Assembly: GCF_009647655.1 (NCBI RefSeq)
Contig: NZ_WJFD01000001.1
Location: 1,116,001 to 1,180,000, forward strand
DNA length: 64,000 bases
Source: Chitinophaga sp. SYP-B3965
Lineage (GTDB): Bacteria > Bacteroidota > Bacteroidia > Chitinophagales > Chitinophagaceae
Direction: 5' to 3'
How positions within the stretch are numbered: position 1 is the stretch's first letter; each line of letters starts with the position of its first letter. Under the pieces are notes generated by a model. The model saw only the letters and a program-made list of their open reading frames with translations, searched no databases and was not told where the DNA came from. Positions 27,031 to 35,564 of this stretch are shown here, in pieces. A program made the translations under genes and the position numbers.

Positions 27031-28458
27031 TTAAGTGTATAAGTATTTAATTTTTATAACAATTGCGGTGAATGCATTCAGCATGATAGCGCTCTCTACA
27101 AGTGTGGAAGCATCCTGGGCATACTGCGCCAGGGCTATCTCCAATACGGCCGCAGCAATACTGATCATTATTAATTTGTCCAGCTCACTTTTTACCCGGA
27201 AGAAATTTCCGATAGCCACCATGATCAGGATCACGAAGTTGGCGCCCATGAATAGAATACCCAGCCATCCTGTTTCCAGTACGGCCCGCAGGTATCCATT
27301 ATCCGTTTGCAGGTTGGCCATGGGGTGCCCCGGATGGAAGATCAGTGCATTACCACCTGTGGTCATCAAACCACCGCCAAAAGGGTGGGAGTAGATGTAG
27401 GGCTGGGCTTTTGCCCGGTTCCTGTCCCGCACGTTCACGGACTCATCCTGTTTTCCCAGGAAGGCAGTCCTTACCCGCACAATCGTGGGGTTACTGTGGA
27501 AAGGCCCGAATAAGATCACGATGGCAGCGAACCCAAAAGCAATAGCAATGAGGATGGTATTCTTTTTCTGCAGGTTGGCAATGAAAAATAACATCAAACC
27601 CAGCGGCACCATTACATACCCGGTACGTGTACCGGAATAACCCAGCGCCAGGAAATGGAATAGGACGGACAGGATCAGTGCGATCTTTTTGGGCAGGTTG
27701 ATGACAGCCATCTTGGCCGTTAGCATGATCATGATGATCACGATATTGCAGGCCATAATGATACCAAAAGAGGCCGCATCTGCCATAAAGGAGAAGATCC
27801 GTATGCCACTGATGATGATGGTGGTATTGAACATTTTGGGATACTTGGCCATAAATGCCCTTTCGTAAGGCATGAGGCCCATCCATTGCTGCATGCAGGC
27901 ATATACAGCTGCCAGCGTACCCATTACCAGCCAGTATTTGAAGAAAACATGCACATCCTTCATGCTGTTGAACACATGGAGGCCCAGGTAAAGGAACAGG
28001 AGGTTCCGCATGGTTACGCGGATAAAGATGAACCATCCCGTAACATTAAATCCGTAAGGGTTGGCTATTTCCAGTACCAGTAATAAGAGGTAGGCGTAGA
28101 TGGATATGAGCAGCGGATCTTTAAAGAAATCCACCTTCTTCGTGGAGGGATCACCGCCTTTGAAAAAACAGCCCATCAGTGAGCAGGCCAAAAGCCCGTC
28201 CATCACAAAGCCCATGGGCAGTTCCGTTCCGGCCATCCTTTCAAATAAAGGCAGCATGAGGGAAACCGTCATGTAAATATAGAAGCCCATCCGGTAATTG
28301 AGGATGCAAACCAGGCAGGTAGCTGCGCCAAGGATAGCTACTACCAGTATGGCGCCCATTTTCACATCCTGTGCGCCCACAAAAGCAATAGCCGGGATCA
28401 ATAAGATCCAGAGCAGATTTAAGAAATACCGGTTAATATTTTTTTTGCTCAGTTGCAT
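27031..28458 (-). CDS. O-antigen ligase/Wzy-like polysaccharide polymerase
   Basis: A 475-residue polytopic membrane protein with about eleven hydrophobic helices and one large loop near residues 300-395. The segment GTRTGYVMVPLGLMLFF and the loop motif HPFGGGLMTTGGNALIFHPGHPMANLQTDNGYLRAVLETGWLG are typical of the Wzy_C/O-antigen ligase family (conserved G-x-G, H and a late N-x-x-L/E region). It probably polymerises flipped EPS repeat units at the outer face of the inner membrane. It starts 6 bp after a 37-codon ORF and precedes the half-TolC gene by 10 bp, within the operon. Confidence 0.87.
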   Translation of the reverse strand: MQLSKKNINRYFLNLLWILLIPAIAFVGAQDVKMGAILVVAILGAATCLVCILNYRMGFYIYMTVSLMLPLFERMAGTELPMGFVMDGLLACSLMGCFFKGGDPSTKKVDFFKDPLLISIYAYLLLLVLEIANPYGFNVTGWFIFIRVTMRNLLFLYLGLHVFNSMKDVHVFFKYWLVMGTLAAVYACMQQWMGLMPYERAFMAKYPKMFNTTIIISGIRIFSFMADAASFGIIMACNIVIIMIMLTAKMAVINLPKKIALILSVLFHFLALGYSGTRTGYVMVPLGLMLFFIANLQKKNTILIAIAFGFAAIVILFGPFHSNPTIVRVRTAFLGKQDESVNVRDRNRAKAQPYIYSHPFGGGLMTTGGNALIFHPGHPMANLQTDNGYLRAVLETGWLGILFMGANFVILIMVAIGNFFRVKSELDKLIMISIAAAVLEIALAQYAQDASTLVESAIMLNAFTAIVIKIKYLYT

Positions 28459-28464
28459 GTTTTA

Positions 28465-28578
28465 TTACAGGAACATCGTTTTGAACAGTAACATGAATAT
28501 TATTACGGCTGCAAAAACCACCAGCAGGGTTTCATGCAGTTGTTCACTCACTACTTTCTTTTCTTTTACTTTTTTCAT
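28465..28578 (-). CDS. 37-residue single-span membrane protein
   Basis: This ORF was too short for automated listing. It starts at ATG 28576-28578, overlapping the TGA of the upstream acyltransferase (ATGA), and stops with TAA at 28465-28467, six bases before the start of the polymerase gene. The product begins with a lysine-rich stretch (MKKVKEKKVVSEQLHE), then a single hydrophobic helix (about residues 17-35) containing LLVVFAAVIIFMLL, and ends KTMFL. By the positive-inside rule the N-terminus is cytoplasmic. Exact coupling to both neighbours within an otherwise gapless operon is the main reason to call it real. It could be a small accessory subunit of the polymerase or co-polymerase. Confidence 0.7.
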   Translation of the reverse strand: MKKVKEKKVVSEQLHETLLVVFAAVIIFMLLFKTMFL

Positions 28579-29672
28579 GATGCGCTGATTTGCCTCCGGG
28601 GTACTTCCTTAATGGGACCCTGGAAGATGAAATTAAGTTTCAGCAGCAGGCATACCCTGTAAATAATAATGGAGAAGAAGATCCCGGCTGCTATCAGGAA
28701 AAATGTGAACACGGATGTTCTGATCTCGATCCCGGTCTTTAAAATGATGTTGCGTAACAGGAATACAACACCCACATGAATAAGATAGATATATAATGAA
28801 TAGTGCCCTAATACCTGGAGGAAACCCAGCTTCTGGTACTTAGCCAGTACAAAGGAGATCATGATCACTACCAGCCCGCCCAGCAAAGCAAATGTAGAAA
28901 AGAGATAAATGCTCATGGTGGCATTCTTCATACAGTAATACTGTACAAGTAAGAATACGGGAAGCAGCAATAATACCTTAAGGGGGGAGGAGAGTTGCTC
29001 CTGCACGCTATCCTTAAAGAAGTACGGCGTTGCAATGTGGCCGAGGGCAAAATAAACATAGAACACCGCCACATCGGACAAGGTGCTGATGTCTCCCGCC
29101 AGTCCTTTGAGGGATAGTAATACAAAGCCCAGCAGCAACTGCATCCAGGGGGTGAATTTAAACAGCCGGTCCACAACCAGGTACAAAGCGGTCACATTGA
29201 ACAAGGCAAATAAATACCATAGTTGCAGCATGCTCCGCGGATGTATCAATATGTCCAGGTAATTTTCCACTCCCTTTTTAGAATTTGTGTATTCGGAAAA
29301 ACAGATCTGCAATGTTAACTGTATAAAGCACCATAGCAGATACGGATATAAAAGTGTGTTGATCTTTGAGATCATAAAGTTCTTGCCGCCCCGCCTGTGC
29401 AGGCTGGATGCAAAGAAAAGGCCGGACAGGAAAAAGAACATGGGCATCCGGAACCCATACAACATTTCATTGGCGTTCATCAGCGTGTCCGTAACGGGGA
29501 CGCCATTGTATAATAAACCATATATCACATGCCTATACGTAACAAATATGATCGCAATGCCTTTCGCATAGTCCACCCAGGCATATTTCCGGGATGTACC
29601 AGGGCGGAAAGTGAAAATAAATTTCAATGCGCCGGACAGTGATAGGGATTTTATGGACGGTTGCTCAGACAT
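28575..29672 (-). CDS. Acyltransferase 3 family membrane protein (second in operon)
   Basis: A 365-residue integral membrane acyltransferase with about ten hydrophobic segments. Residues 30-55 carry YAWVDYAKGIAIIFVTYRHVIYG with the conserved family His48. MFFFLSGLFFASSL and the late LGHYSLYIYLIHVGVVF helix are also typical. It begins 3 bp after the Wzz/BY-kinase-like stop and ends in an ATGA overlap with the 37-codon ORF. It is only distantly similar to the acyltransferase at 22548, so the operon encodes two separate O-acyl transfer steps, probably at different sugar positions or with different acyl groups (inference). Confidence 0.88.
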   Translation of the reverse strand: MSEQPSIKSLSLSGALKFIFTFRPGTSRKYAWVDYAKGIAIIFVTYRHVIYGLLYNGVPVTDTLMNANEMLYGFRMPMFFFLSGLFFASSLHRRGGKNFMISKINTLLYPYLLWCFIQLTLQICFSEYTNSKKGVENYLDILIHPRSMLQLWYLFALFNVTALYLVVDRLFKFTPWMQLLLGFVLLSLKGLAGDISTLSDVAVFYVYFALGHIATPYFFKDSVQEQLSSPLKVLLLLPVFLLVQYYCMKNATMSIYLFSTFALLGGLVVIMISFVLAKYQKLGFLQVLGHYSLYIYLIHVGVVFLLRNIILKTGIEIRTSVFTFFLIAAGIFFSIIIYRVCLLLKLNFIFQGPIKEVPRRQISAS

Positions 29673-29675
29673 TTA

Positions 29676-31871
29676 CTACAGTTCCAGATAGTCATCGTTA
29701 ATATTATTCAATACAGCTCCCAGGAATTTATCACCTAAACCCTGCAGGAACTCAATTGATTCTTTATCCGTTTGTTTTATAGAGGCTTTGGAAGAGAATA
29801 CCGCTATCACACCTTCTGCATATTTTTCCAGTTCTTTACTGTCCGTGTATTCGTTCAGTGGCGCACCTTCAAACAGGATGAAATCATAATATTCCTTCAG
29901 CTGCGGCAGATAGTTCAGCAGGTGATTTTTAGGCAGGATCTCTGTAGGCGTATAGTCGCCACCTTTACAGCCTATCACTTCAATATTCTCAATGCTGTAG
30001 GTAGTTACGATCTCCCTTACTTTTTCAATACTGAATTCATTGGGTGCAATAGAGAATGTTTCCAGTGTAGGTTTTGCTTCCAGTTGCACCGTAAGGTCGT
30101 TGTTACAGAAGTTGGTATCTATTACCAGCACCCGTTTGTTGCTTAAACTGAGGCTGTACGCCACTGCCTGTACCAGTGTTGTTTTTCCCTGCTGGGATTC
30201 CGGGCTGGTAAAGAGGAAGATGGATTTACCACTGTTCTCAATTTCAAAACGCAGCTTGCGCAGGAACTCGCGGAAGCTGTTCTGCCTTTTTACAACGGCT
30301 TTTTTATCCTCGATCCTCTTCTGCAACACCTCCAGGATGCTGTACTTGTTCAGGTCCGCATGATTGATGGTGGCAATCAGTTTCAGGTTCACATTCTTCA
30401 GGAAGTTGGAAGGCGATTTAATAGAAGAGTCAAAGAACTCTTTAAAGAGGATGCCCAGTGTAGTTAACATACACACGGCAATACCTACCATACCCATGAT
30501 CACCATGCGTTTGGAAGATTCCGGTTTAAAGGCAGGCTGCCCTTTCAGGGTTTGCCTGAAATTATCCACGGGTACACTTCGGTTATCAATGGCAGAGTTC
30601 AGTTTCTCTTTCAGTTTATTATATTCATCCTGTGCCAGTTCTACTTCCTGTTGCAAGGTACTTACCGTGGCTTCTTTATTGGCATAAGAACCTACGGAGT
30701 ATTTCAGGGAGTTGATCTTCTTTTCCAGGTTGGCGATGTTCAGTTTGGCGGCTGAGATATCAGATTCAACGGTAGCTTTGTTCTGCAACAGCTGATCTTT
30801 GCTCACGGTGGTGCCGGGTACCGGGGTAGAGGTAGTGGATAAGAGGGCGGACAATTGTTTGCGGAGTGCTTTCACCTTTTCTGCGATCACTTCATCGGTA
30901 CTGCCGGTGCGGAGATACTCATCATTTAACTGATTGATCTGTTTACGCAGGCTTACTATTTCATTGTTCCCGCTATTATTAAAGGTGGTTTTGCCCTGGC
31001 CGGCCGCGGCTATCTGAGCGGTGATATTATTCAGGTTGGCCTGCATGATATTCACATTCCCTCTTTCATCCAGCAGTGCTTTTTCCAGCTGGCTGATCAA
31101 TCCCATTTCCGTACCGCTGGCGGCTTCCACATTCAATATGCCTTCAGATGATTTGTAGGAGCGGAGTGCTTCTACTTTTGCATCCAGTTCTATTTTCTTT
31201 TTATTCACCAGTTCTTCAAAAGTTTCCACGTTTTCCACGCCGCGTTCAGAACGCAGGCTCCTGTAATAGCGGATGAATTCCTGGTAAAGTGTGTTCACTA
31301 CAAAGGCAGACTGTTCGGGATTTTCAGAACCGTAGGAGATATCTATATAATCCGTTCTGGGCAGCCTGTTCACCTTTAACGTTTTGGTGATACCCTCGTT
31401 ATCGTACTTGCAGAGCTTCATATATTCCAGCAGTTTGCGTTCTTCCGGTTTGTAGGAAGTAAGCATCTGGATGGAATCCAGTTTCTGGCGGCAGATGCGC
31501 AGCCCTTCTTCTTTATTGAACTGCAGGTATTCCGGTGATTTCAGTTCCTTTTCATTCAGGGTTCTGAAAGGCTTATTGCTGGTAAGGTCATGAATGAGCA
31601 GGGAGTAGGAGAGCAGGCTGATCACGAGTGGTGAATTGAGTGTTTGAATGGTGTTTTCAAACTTCACATCGGCCTCATAGAGGTTTACATTTTCATCGCG
31701 AAGGGTGATCTGGTCTTTTATTGTAAAACCTGTAGAGATCTGTGCGCTGGAAACATATAGTTTTGCTCTTCCCATAGTAAAAAAGAAGGCTGCCACGAGT
31801 GCAAGCAGGGTGCTGAGAATGATCCACCACTTCTTTTTTAATAACGCTTTCACAAAATATATTACATCCAT
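29676..31871 (-). CDS. Wzz/Wzc-like polysaccharide co-polymerase with degenerate BY-kinase domain
   Basis: A 731-residue protein. TM1 lies at about residues 16-35, then a long periplasmic region with coiled coils (about 205-430), a proline-containing stretch and TM2 at about 455-477. The cytosolic nucleotide-binding domain carries a Walker A (SPESQQGKTT, 556-565) and a Walker A' with Asp585 (VLVIDTNF). The usual Walker B DxPP is replaced by FILFEGAP (664-671). The C-terminus has a single Tyr (729) instead of the autophosphorylated Tyr cluster. Such proteins control chain length and drive EPS polymerisation. This one may bind ATP without being a working tyrosine kinase. It is the first gene of the minus-strand EPS operon. 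Confidence 0.88.
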   Translation of the reverse strand: MDVIYFVKALLKKKWWIILSTLLALVAAFFFTMGRAKLYVSSAQISTGFTIKDQITLRDENVNLYEADVKFENTIQTLNSPLVISLLSYSLLIHDLTSNKPFRTLNEKELKSPEYLQFNKEEGLRICRQKLDSIQMLTSYKPEERKLLEYMKLCKYDNEGITKTLKVNRLPRTDYIDISYGSENPEQSAFVVNTLYQEFIRYYRSLRSERGVENVETFEELVNKKKIELDAKVEALRSYKSSEGILNVEAASGTEMGLISQLEKALLDERGNVNIMQANLNNITAQIAAAGQGKTTFNNSGNNEIVSLRKQINQLNDEYLRTGSTDEVIAEKVKALRKQLSALLSTTSTPVPGTTVSKDQLLQNKATVESDISAAKLNIANLEKKINSLKYSVGSYANKEATVSTLQQEVELAQDEYNKLKEKLNSAIDNRSVPVDNFRQTLKGQPAFKPESSKRMVIMGMVGIAVCMLTTLGILFKEFFDSSIKSPSNFLKNVNLKLIATINHADLNKYSILEVLQKRIEDKKAVVKRQNSFREFLRKLRFEIENSGKSIFLFTSPESQQGKTTLVQAVAYSLSLSNKRVLVIDTNFCNNDLTVQLEAKPTLETFSIAPNEFSIEKVREIVTTYSIENIEVIGCKGGDYTPTEILPKNHLLNYLPQLKEYYDFILFEGAPLNEYTDSKELEKYAEGVIAVFSSKASIKQTDKESIEFLQGLGDKFLGAVLNNINDDYLEL

Positions 31872-32199
31872 ATCAATTATTTATTTTTATCAATCATAAA
31901 TCCTTAAAAAAACCGGTTTTCACCGGATCATTTCCTGTTTTGCAAAACAAAATAACCTGGGCTAACATTTCAGACCTTTGTGCTACGCCCCTATAACCGA
32001 TAAAGCTGGTTGTGTGCTTTGTCAGAATAAAGGAAGAGAACAAACCCATAATTTAGTAGATAATGCAGTACAACCTATTTTGTATGCAGGTTTTGCCAGA
32101 GGATCAGGTTAGAAATACAGAAGTTTGAATCGGAACTAATTGGGGGGAATGGAAATAACCATTCATTTCAATTGATATATAAATGTATCCGATTCGTCG

Positions 32200-32207
32200 C
32201 AAAAGTA
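32200..32207 (-). promoter_or_regulatory. Candidate -7 element of the minus-strand EPS operon
   Basis: Plus-strand CAAAAGTA reads TACTTTTG on the minus strand, fitting TAnnTTTG. It is about 330 bp upstream of the Wzz-like start. No well-spaced TTTG -33 was found, so this is tentative. Confidence 0.3.
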
Positions 32208-32594
32208 GAACGCAAATTTCAATCCGCATAATTTATTTGGGTGAATGGAGGGAAATTATTGGTAAACGCAATGATTTACGAAGCGTATGGGGGACCCTAT
32301 ATCAATAAATATTGGTATTTGAGGGGTCGGGCGGGGGATACACCATAATATATAGGAAAGGAGGTTGTCCAAAACCGCTATTCTCTCCTTTAAGGACCCT
32401 AAACCTCCATTTTGGGGTTAAAACCGACTTAGAAAAACCATTAAAGTGGGATTTTGATGCGTTTACTGAGAAAAAACCTCCCTTCACCAATTAAAATTGT
32501 GAATGTATAATTCTCGCACTAATTTTACATCCGTTAAGAAGAATGAGACGAAATAATATTCAGTTCTTCATATTAGACTTTGAAAATTATATTG

Positions 32595-32602
32595 TAAGTT
32601 TG
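32595..32602 (+). promoter_or_regulatory. Candidate -7 element of the plus-strand EPS operon
   Basis: TAAGTTTG matches TAnnTTTG, 170 bp upstream of the response-regulator ATG at 32772. An upstream TTTG (32578-32582 region) is closer than the usual -33 spacing, so the call is tentative. Confidence 0.35.
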
Positions 32603-32771
32603 CTATAGCCATTTGGTAACCCATATTCTAATCTCACCATCCTCCTCTGGAAAACTACAACGTTTAAATTTAAACTCGACCTTATCCATCAAAAGCCTTC
32701 TGTGCTCCAGATCAGTTTAGTTATTGATCAAAAAGCCAAAAAACATTGTAAAAAGCAAAAAAGAAGGTAAA

Positions 32772-33164
32772 ATGAAACAGAGAATTTTAATTATAGATGA
32801 TAGTATGCCGATAAGGTACTTGTTAGAGGCAATGTTCCGTAAAGAATATAATGTGGTTTCCGCACAAGACGGTCTGGCTGCAATGGCCTGGTTGTCCAAA
32901 GGAAATATGGCAGATGTGATCATAACGGACCTGGCTATGCCAAATGTAAACGGATGGGAATTGCTGGATTACCTGGCAGACAGCCACCTTTACAAAGACA
33001 TCCCGGTAGTTGTACTCAGTGGTAGCATGAATGACCGTACCGAATCTATTACTGAATTATATAGCAACGTGCATGAAGTTATGCGCAAACCATTTGATCC
33101 TGTTGAATTGATGGAGAAAGTTGAAGGAATTATCAGCAAGAAGCTGGTTCCTGTAATGCCCTGA
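32772..33164 (+). CDS. Stand-alone receiver-domain response regulator
   Basis: From the ATG at 32772, preceded by AAGAAGG, the protein is 130 residues: a single receiver domain with no output domain. Asp9 and Asp10 form the acidic pocket, Asp53 (in ITDLAMP) is the phosphoacceptor, Ser83 (VLSGS) and Lys106 (RKPF) complete the site. A longer frame from 32724 adds 16 lysine-rich residues not typical of the fold. It begins the plus-strand EPS operon, 25 bp before a sugar transferase that has a receiver-like N domain. No histidine kinase is in the window. It probably regulates EPS synthesis by protein contact (inference). Confidence 0.92.
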   Translation: MKQRILIIDDSMPIRYLLEAMFRKEYNVVSAQDGLAAMAWLSKGNMADVIITDLAMPNVNGWELLDYLADSHLYKDIPVVVLSGSMNDRTESITELYSNVHEVMRKPFDPVELMEKVEGIISKKLVPVMP

Positions 33165-33189
33165 TTTTATTTGACCCCTGAATACAATT

Positions 33190-34353
33190 GTGATTTTTAT
33201 GAATTCAACGACTACACCTAGCGTTTTAGAGGCCCCGTCCATTGGGCGAAATAACATGAGCAGGCAAGCAACAGATCTTTCTCAGATTGCCAAAGAAGAG
33301 AGGATCGTGATGATTGTCGGAGCATCCCTGCAAGCAACCAACCTGCTTCCATACTACAATTACTGTATGGTGGAGGACACTGTTGCCGCACAAAGGAAGA
33401 TCATGGAAATGCTTAATGTTAACAGGACTGTTCCCTCTGTGATCATTGTTCAGTACAACGAACAATGCGAAGCTGCATGCAAAAAATGGTCAGCCTATTT
33501 TGAATCTCATCAGATCCTGAAATCCATCCCGTTTTTTCTGTACGCTGATACCGTAACAGAACCCCTCAAAACATTTGTTAAGAAGAATCTTTTTATTGAT
33601 GAGATCATTACCCGGGAGTGCATGGAACGTCAACTGTTCACCAAAATTGACTTCGTAAAGAAGATCAAGCGCCTCCAGGCTATACCGGACAAATTGCAGG
33701 CTCCCAAAGTGATCAAATACAAGAAGGACTATGTGAATGTGTTCCTGAAACGTGGCCTTGATATCACAGCTGCCTCCCTTGGCCTGATCGTGGCATCTCC
33801 CATTATGCTGCTTATAGCAGCTGCCATCAGAATGGAATCCAAAGGCCCCATCTTTTATTCTTCCAAAAGAGCCGGTCGTAATTATAAAGTATTTAAGTTT
33901 TACAAGTTCAGGAGCATGGTACCAGATGCGGATAAGAAGCTGAAGGACCTGAAGCACCTGAACCAGTATGACGCAAACGACTCAGGTCCTGTGTTCTACA
34001 AAGTGTCCAACGATCCAAGGATCACCAAATTCGGCAACTTTTTAAGGAACAGCAGCCTGGATGAACTGCCACAGCTGTTCAATGTATTAAAAGGAGATAT
34101 GTCATTAGTTGGCAACCGACCCTTACCTTTGTACGAAGCCACAACTTTAACTACAGATGTGTGGGTGGAACGTTTCCTGGCGCCTGCCGGTATCACCGGA
34201 TTATGGCAGATCAGCAAAAGAGGCAAGAAAGAGATGTCTGTAGAAGAACGCATCAGCCTGGATATTGACTATACTTACAAGAATTCATTTACTTACGATA
34301 TGTGGTTGATCGTGAATACGCCGTTAGCGCTTATTCAAAAAGATAACGTATAA
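33190..34353 (+). CDS. Initiating sugar transferase with N-terminal pseudo-receiver domain
   Basis: A 387-residue fusion (384 if the ATG at 33199 is used). Residues about 37-165 look like a CheY-fold domain lacking the phosphoacceptor: RIVMIVG, VEDTVAAQRKIMEML, then PSVIIVQYN where Asp would be, SIPFFLYAD and IDEIITRE. Residues 185-387 are a bacterial sugar transferase (WcaJ/PglC type) with re-entrant helix KRGLDITAASLGLIVASPIM, KVFKFYKFRSM and the catalytic Asp291-Glu292 pair in SSLDELPQLFNVLKGDMSLVGNRPL. It transfers a sugar-1-phosphate to undecaprenyl phosphate, starting each EPS unit. The stop overlaps the next start (TAATG). Confidence 0.92.
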   Translation: MIFMNSTTTPSVLEAPSIGRNNMSRQATDLSQIAKEERIVMIVGASLQATNLLPYYNYCMVEDTVAAQRKIMEMLNVNRTVPSVIIVQYNEQCEAACKKWSAYFESHQILKSIPFFLYADTVTEPLKTFVKKNLFIDEIITRECMERQLFTKIDFVKKIKRLQAIPDKLQAPKVIKYKKDYVNVFLKRGLDITAASLGLIVASPIMLLIAAAIRMESKGPIFYSSKRAGRNYKVFKFYKFRSMVPDADKKLKDLKHLNQYDANDSGPVFYKVSNDPRITKFGNFLRNSSLDELPQLFNVLKGDMSLVGNRPLPLYEATTLTTDVWVERFLAPAGITGLWQISKRGKKEMSVEERISLDIDYTYKNSFTYDMWLIVNTPLALIQKDNV

Positions 34354-35564
34354 TGATTGCATTTTTAGAGATTATTTTATTTGCCTACTTAGCCGGATGC
34401 GTACTGTACAATTTGTTCTTTTCTATTGCAGGTAAGATTGTAACCCGCAAACAGACAGACATCAGTGAACCCGAAACTTACAGCAGAGTTGCCATCCTGG
34501 TACCTGCGTATAAGGAAGACAGTATTATATTGTCCTCCGCCAAAAGTTACGCCCAGTTACGCTATCCTGCTTCCCGCTATGATGTGATCGTGATCGCAGA
34601 TTCCCTTCAGCCGGAAACCCTGGAGTTACTGAAAGCATTTGCTGTTAAAGTATTACCCGTTTCTTTTGATAAAAGCACAAAAGCCAGGTCCCTGAACATG
34701 GCTTTCAGCCAGATAGGCGATAATTACGACCTGGCATTGATCTGCGATGCGGACAATATGCTGGAGCCGGACTTCCTTTTAAAGATCAACAGGGCTTACC
34801 TGGATGGGGAACATGTGATACAGGCGCAAAGGGTGGCCAAGAACCTGGAAACACCATTTGCCGTACTGGATACCGCTAACGAGATCATTGCCAATCATAT
34901 TTACCGTAAAGGCGCCAACGCAGTAGGGTTATCCTCTTCTGTAATAGGCTCCGGTATGGCTTTCCACTTCCCGCTGATCAAAGACGTGATGCAAAGGATA
35001 GACGCTACGGGTGGTTTTGATAAGATCCTGCAACTGGAAATGGTGACGCTGGGGCATAAGGTATATTACCTGGAAGATGCCCTCATCTTTGACGAAAAGA
35101 TTGAGAATCCCAATGCTTTCAGTAACCAGCGCAGAAGATGGATCTCCAGCCAGTTCGTGTACCTGCGTAAATTCTGGAAGAAAGGGCTGAGGGCACTGTT
35201 TGCAGGGAATTTTGATTACTTCAATCTTTCCTTCTGCCATAACCTGATGCTGCCGCGCATGCTGCTGATCGCTTCTATTTGCCTGCTGACATTGCTGAGC
35301 GCCATCTTCCATGCTTATACATGGATCCCTTTCACTGCCTGGGCCATCCTGTTTGTGATGAATGCTATCAGCCTGGCTTTGCCTTTGCCTTTGATATTTT
35401 ACCGTAAATATTTTTTCACGGCCCTGCTGATACTGCCAAAAGCAATAGGTATCATGGTGATGCTGGTTTTCCGCTTAAAAGGAGCCAACAATACCTTCAT
35501 ACATACACAGCATAATAAAACAGATATCGATAATCCTTTACTCCATGGAACCCGTAAGAACTGA
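34353..35564 (+). CDS. Glycosyltransferase family 2 with C-terminal membrane helices
   Basis: A 403-residue processive-like GT2. A short N-terminal helix (residues 1-27) precedes the GT-A domain with VAILVPAYKED, VIADSLQPETL and CDADNMLEP (metal-binding DxD). QRRRWISSQF matches the Q-x-x-R-W acceptor-binding motif of cellulose-synthase-like enzymes. Three C-terminal hydrophobic helices end the protein. It overlaps the sugar transferase by 1 bp and the next GT2 by 20 bp, so translation is coupled. Confidence 0.9.
   Translation: MIAFLEIILFAYLAGCVLYNLFFSIAGKIVTRKQTDISEPETYSRVAILVPAYKEDSIILSSAKSYAQLRYPASRYDVIVIADSLQPETLELLKAFAVKVLPVSFDKSTKARSLNMAFSQIGDNYDLALICDADNMLEPDFLLKINRAYLDGEHVIQAQRVAKNLETPFAVLDTANEIIANHIYRKGANAVGLSSSVIGSGMAFHFPLIKDVMQRIDATGGFDKILQLEMVTLGHKVYYLEDALIFDEKIENPNAFSNQRRRWISSQFVYLRKFWKKGLRALFAGNFDYFNLSFCHNLMLPRMLLIASICLLTLLSAIFHAYTWIPFTAWAILFVMNAISLALPLPLIFYRKYFFTALLILPKAIGIMVMLVFRLKGANNTFIHTQHNKTDIDNPLLHGTRKN

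Larger units (their letters stand above)
31872..32771. other. 900-bp divergent regulatory region of the EPS locus
   Basis: No supported gene is present between the two divergent EPS operons. The region is A/T-rich, except for about 32285-32500, which holds a strong hairpin (GACCC at 32293-32297 with GGGTC at 32324-32328; inner arms ATATCAATA 32299-32307 and TATTGGTAT 32310-32318). A second AAAGGAG...CTCCTTT inverted pair lies near 32356-32392. Candidate -7 elements occur at 32200-32207 (minus) and 32595-32602 (plus). The minus transcript would then have a leader of about 300 nt, and the plus one a leader of about 165 nt. Confidence 0.6.

Noticed and set aside
32302..32494. Opposing frames of about 60 codons in the EPS divergent region
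   Set aside because: Both strands are open over the same stretch, with no recognisable protein feature. The stretch looks like structured non-coding DNA.
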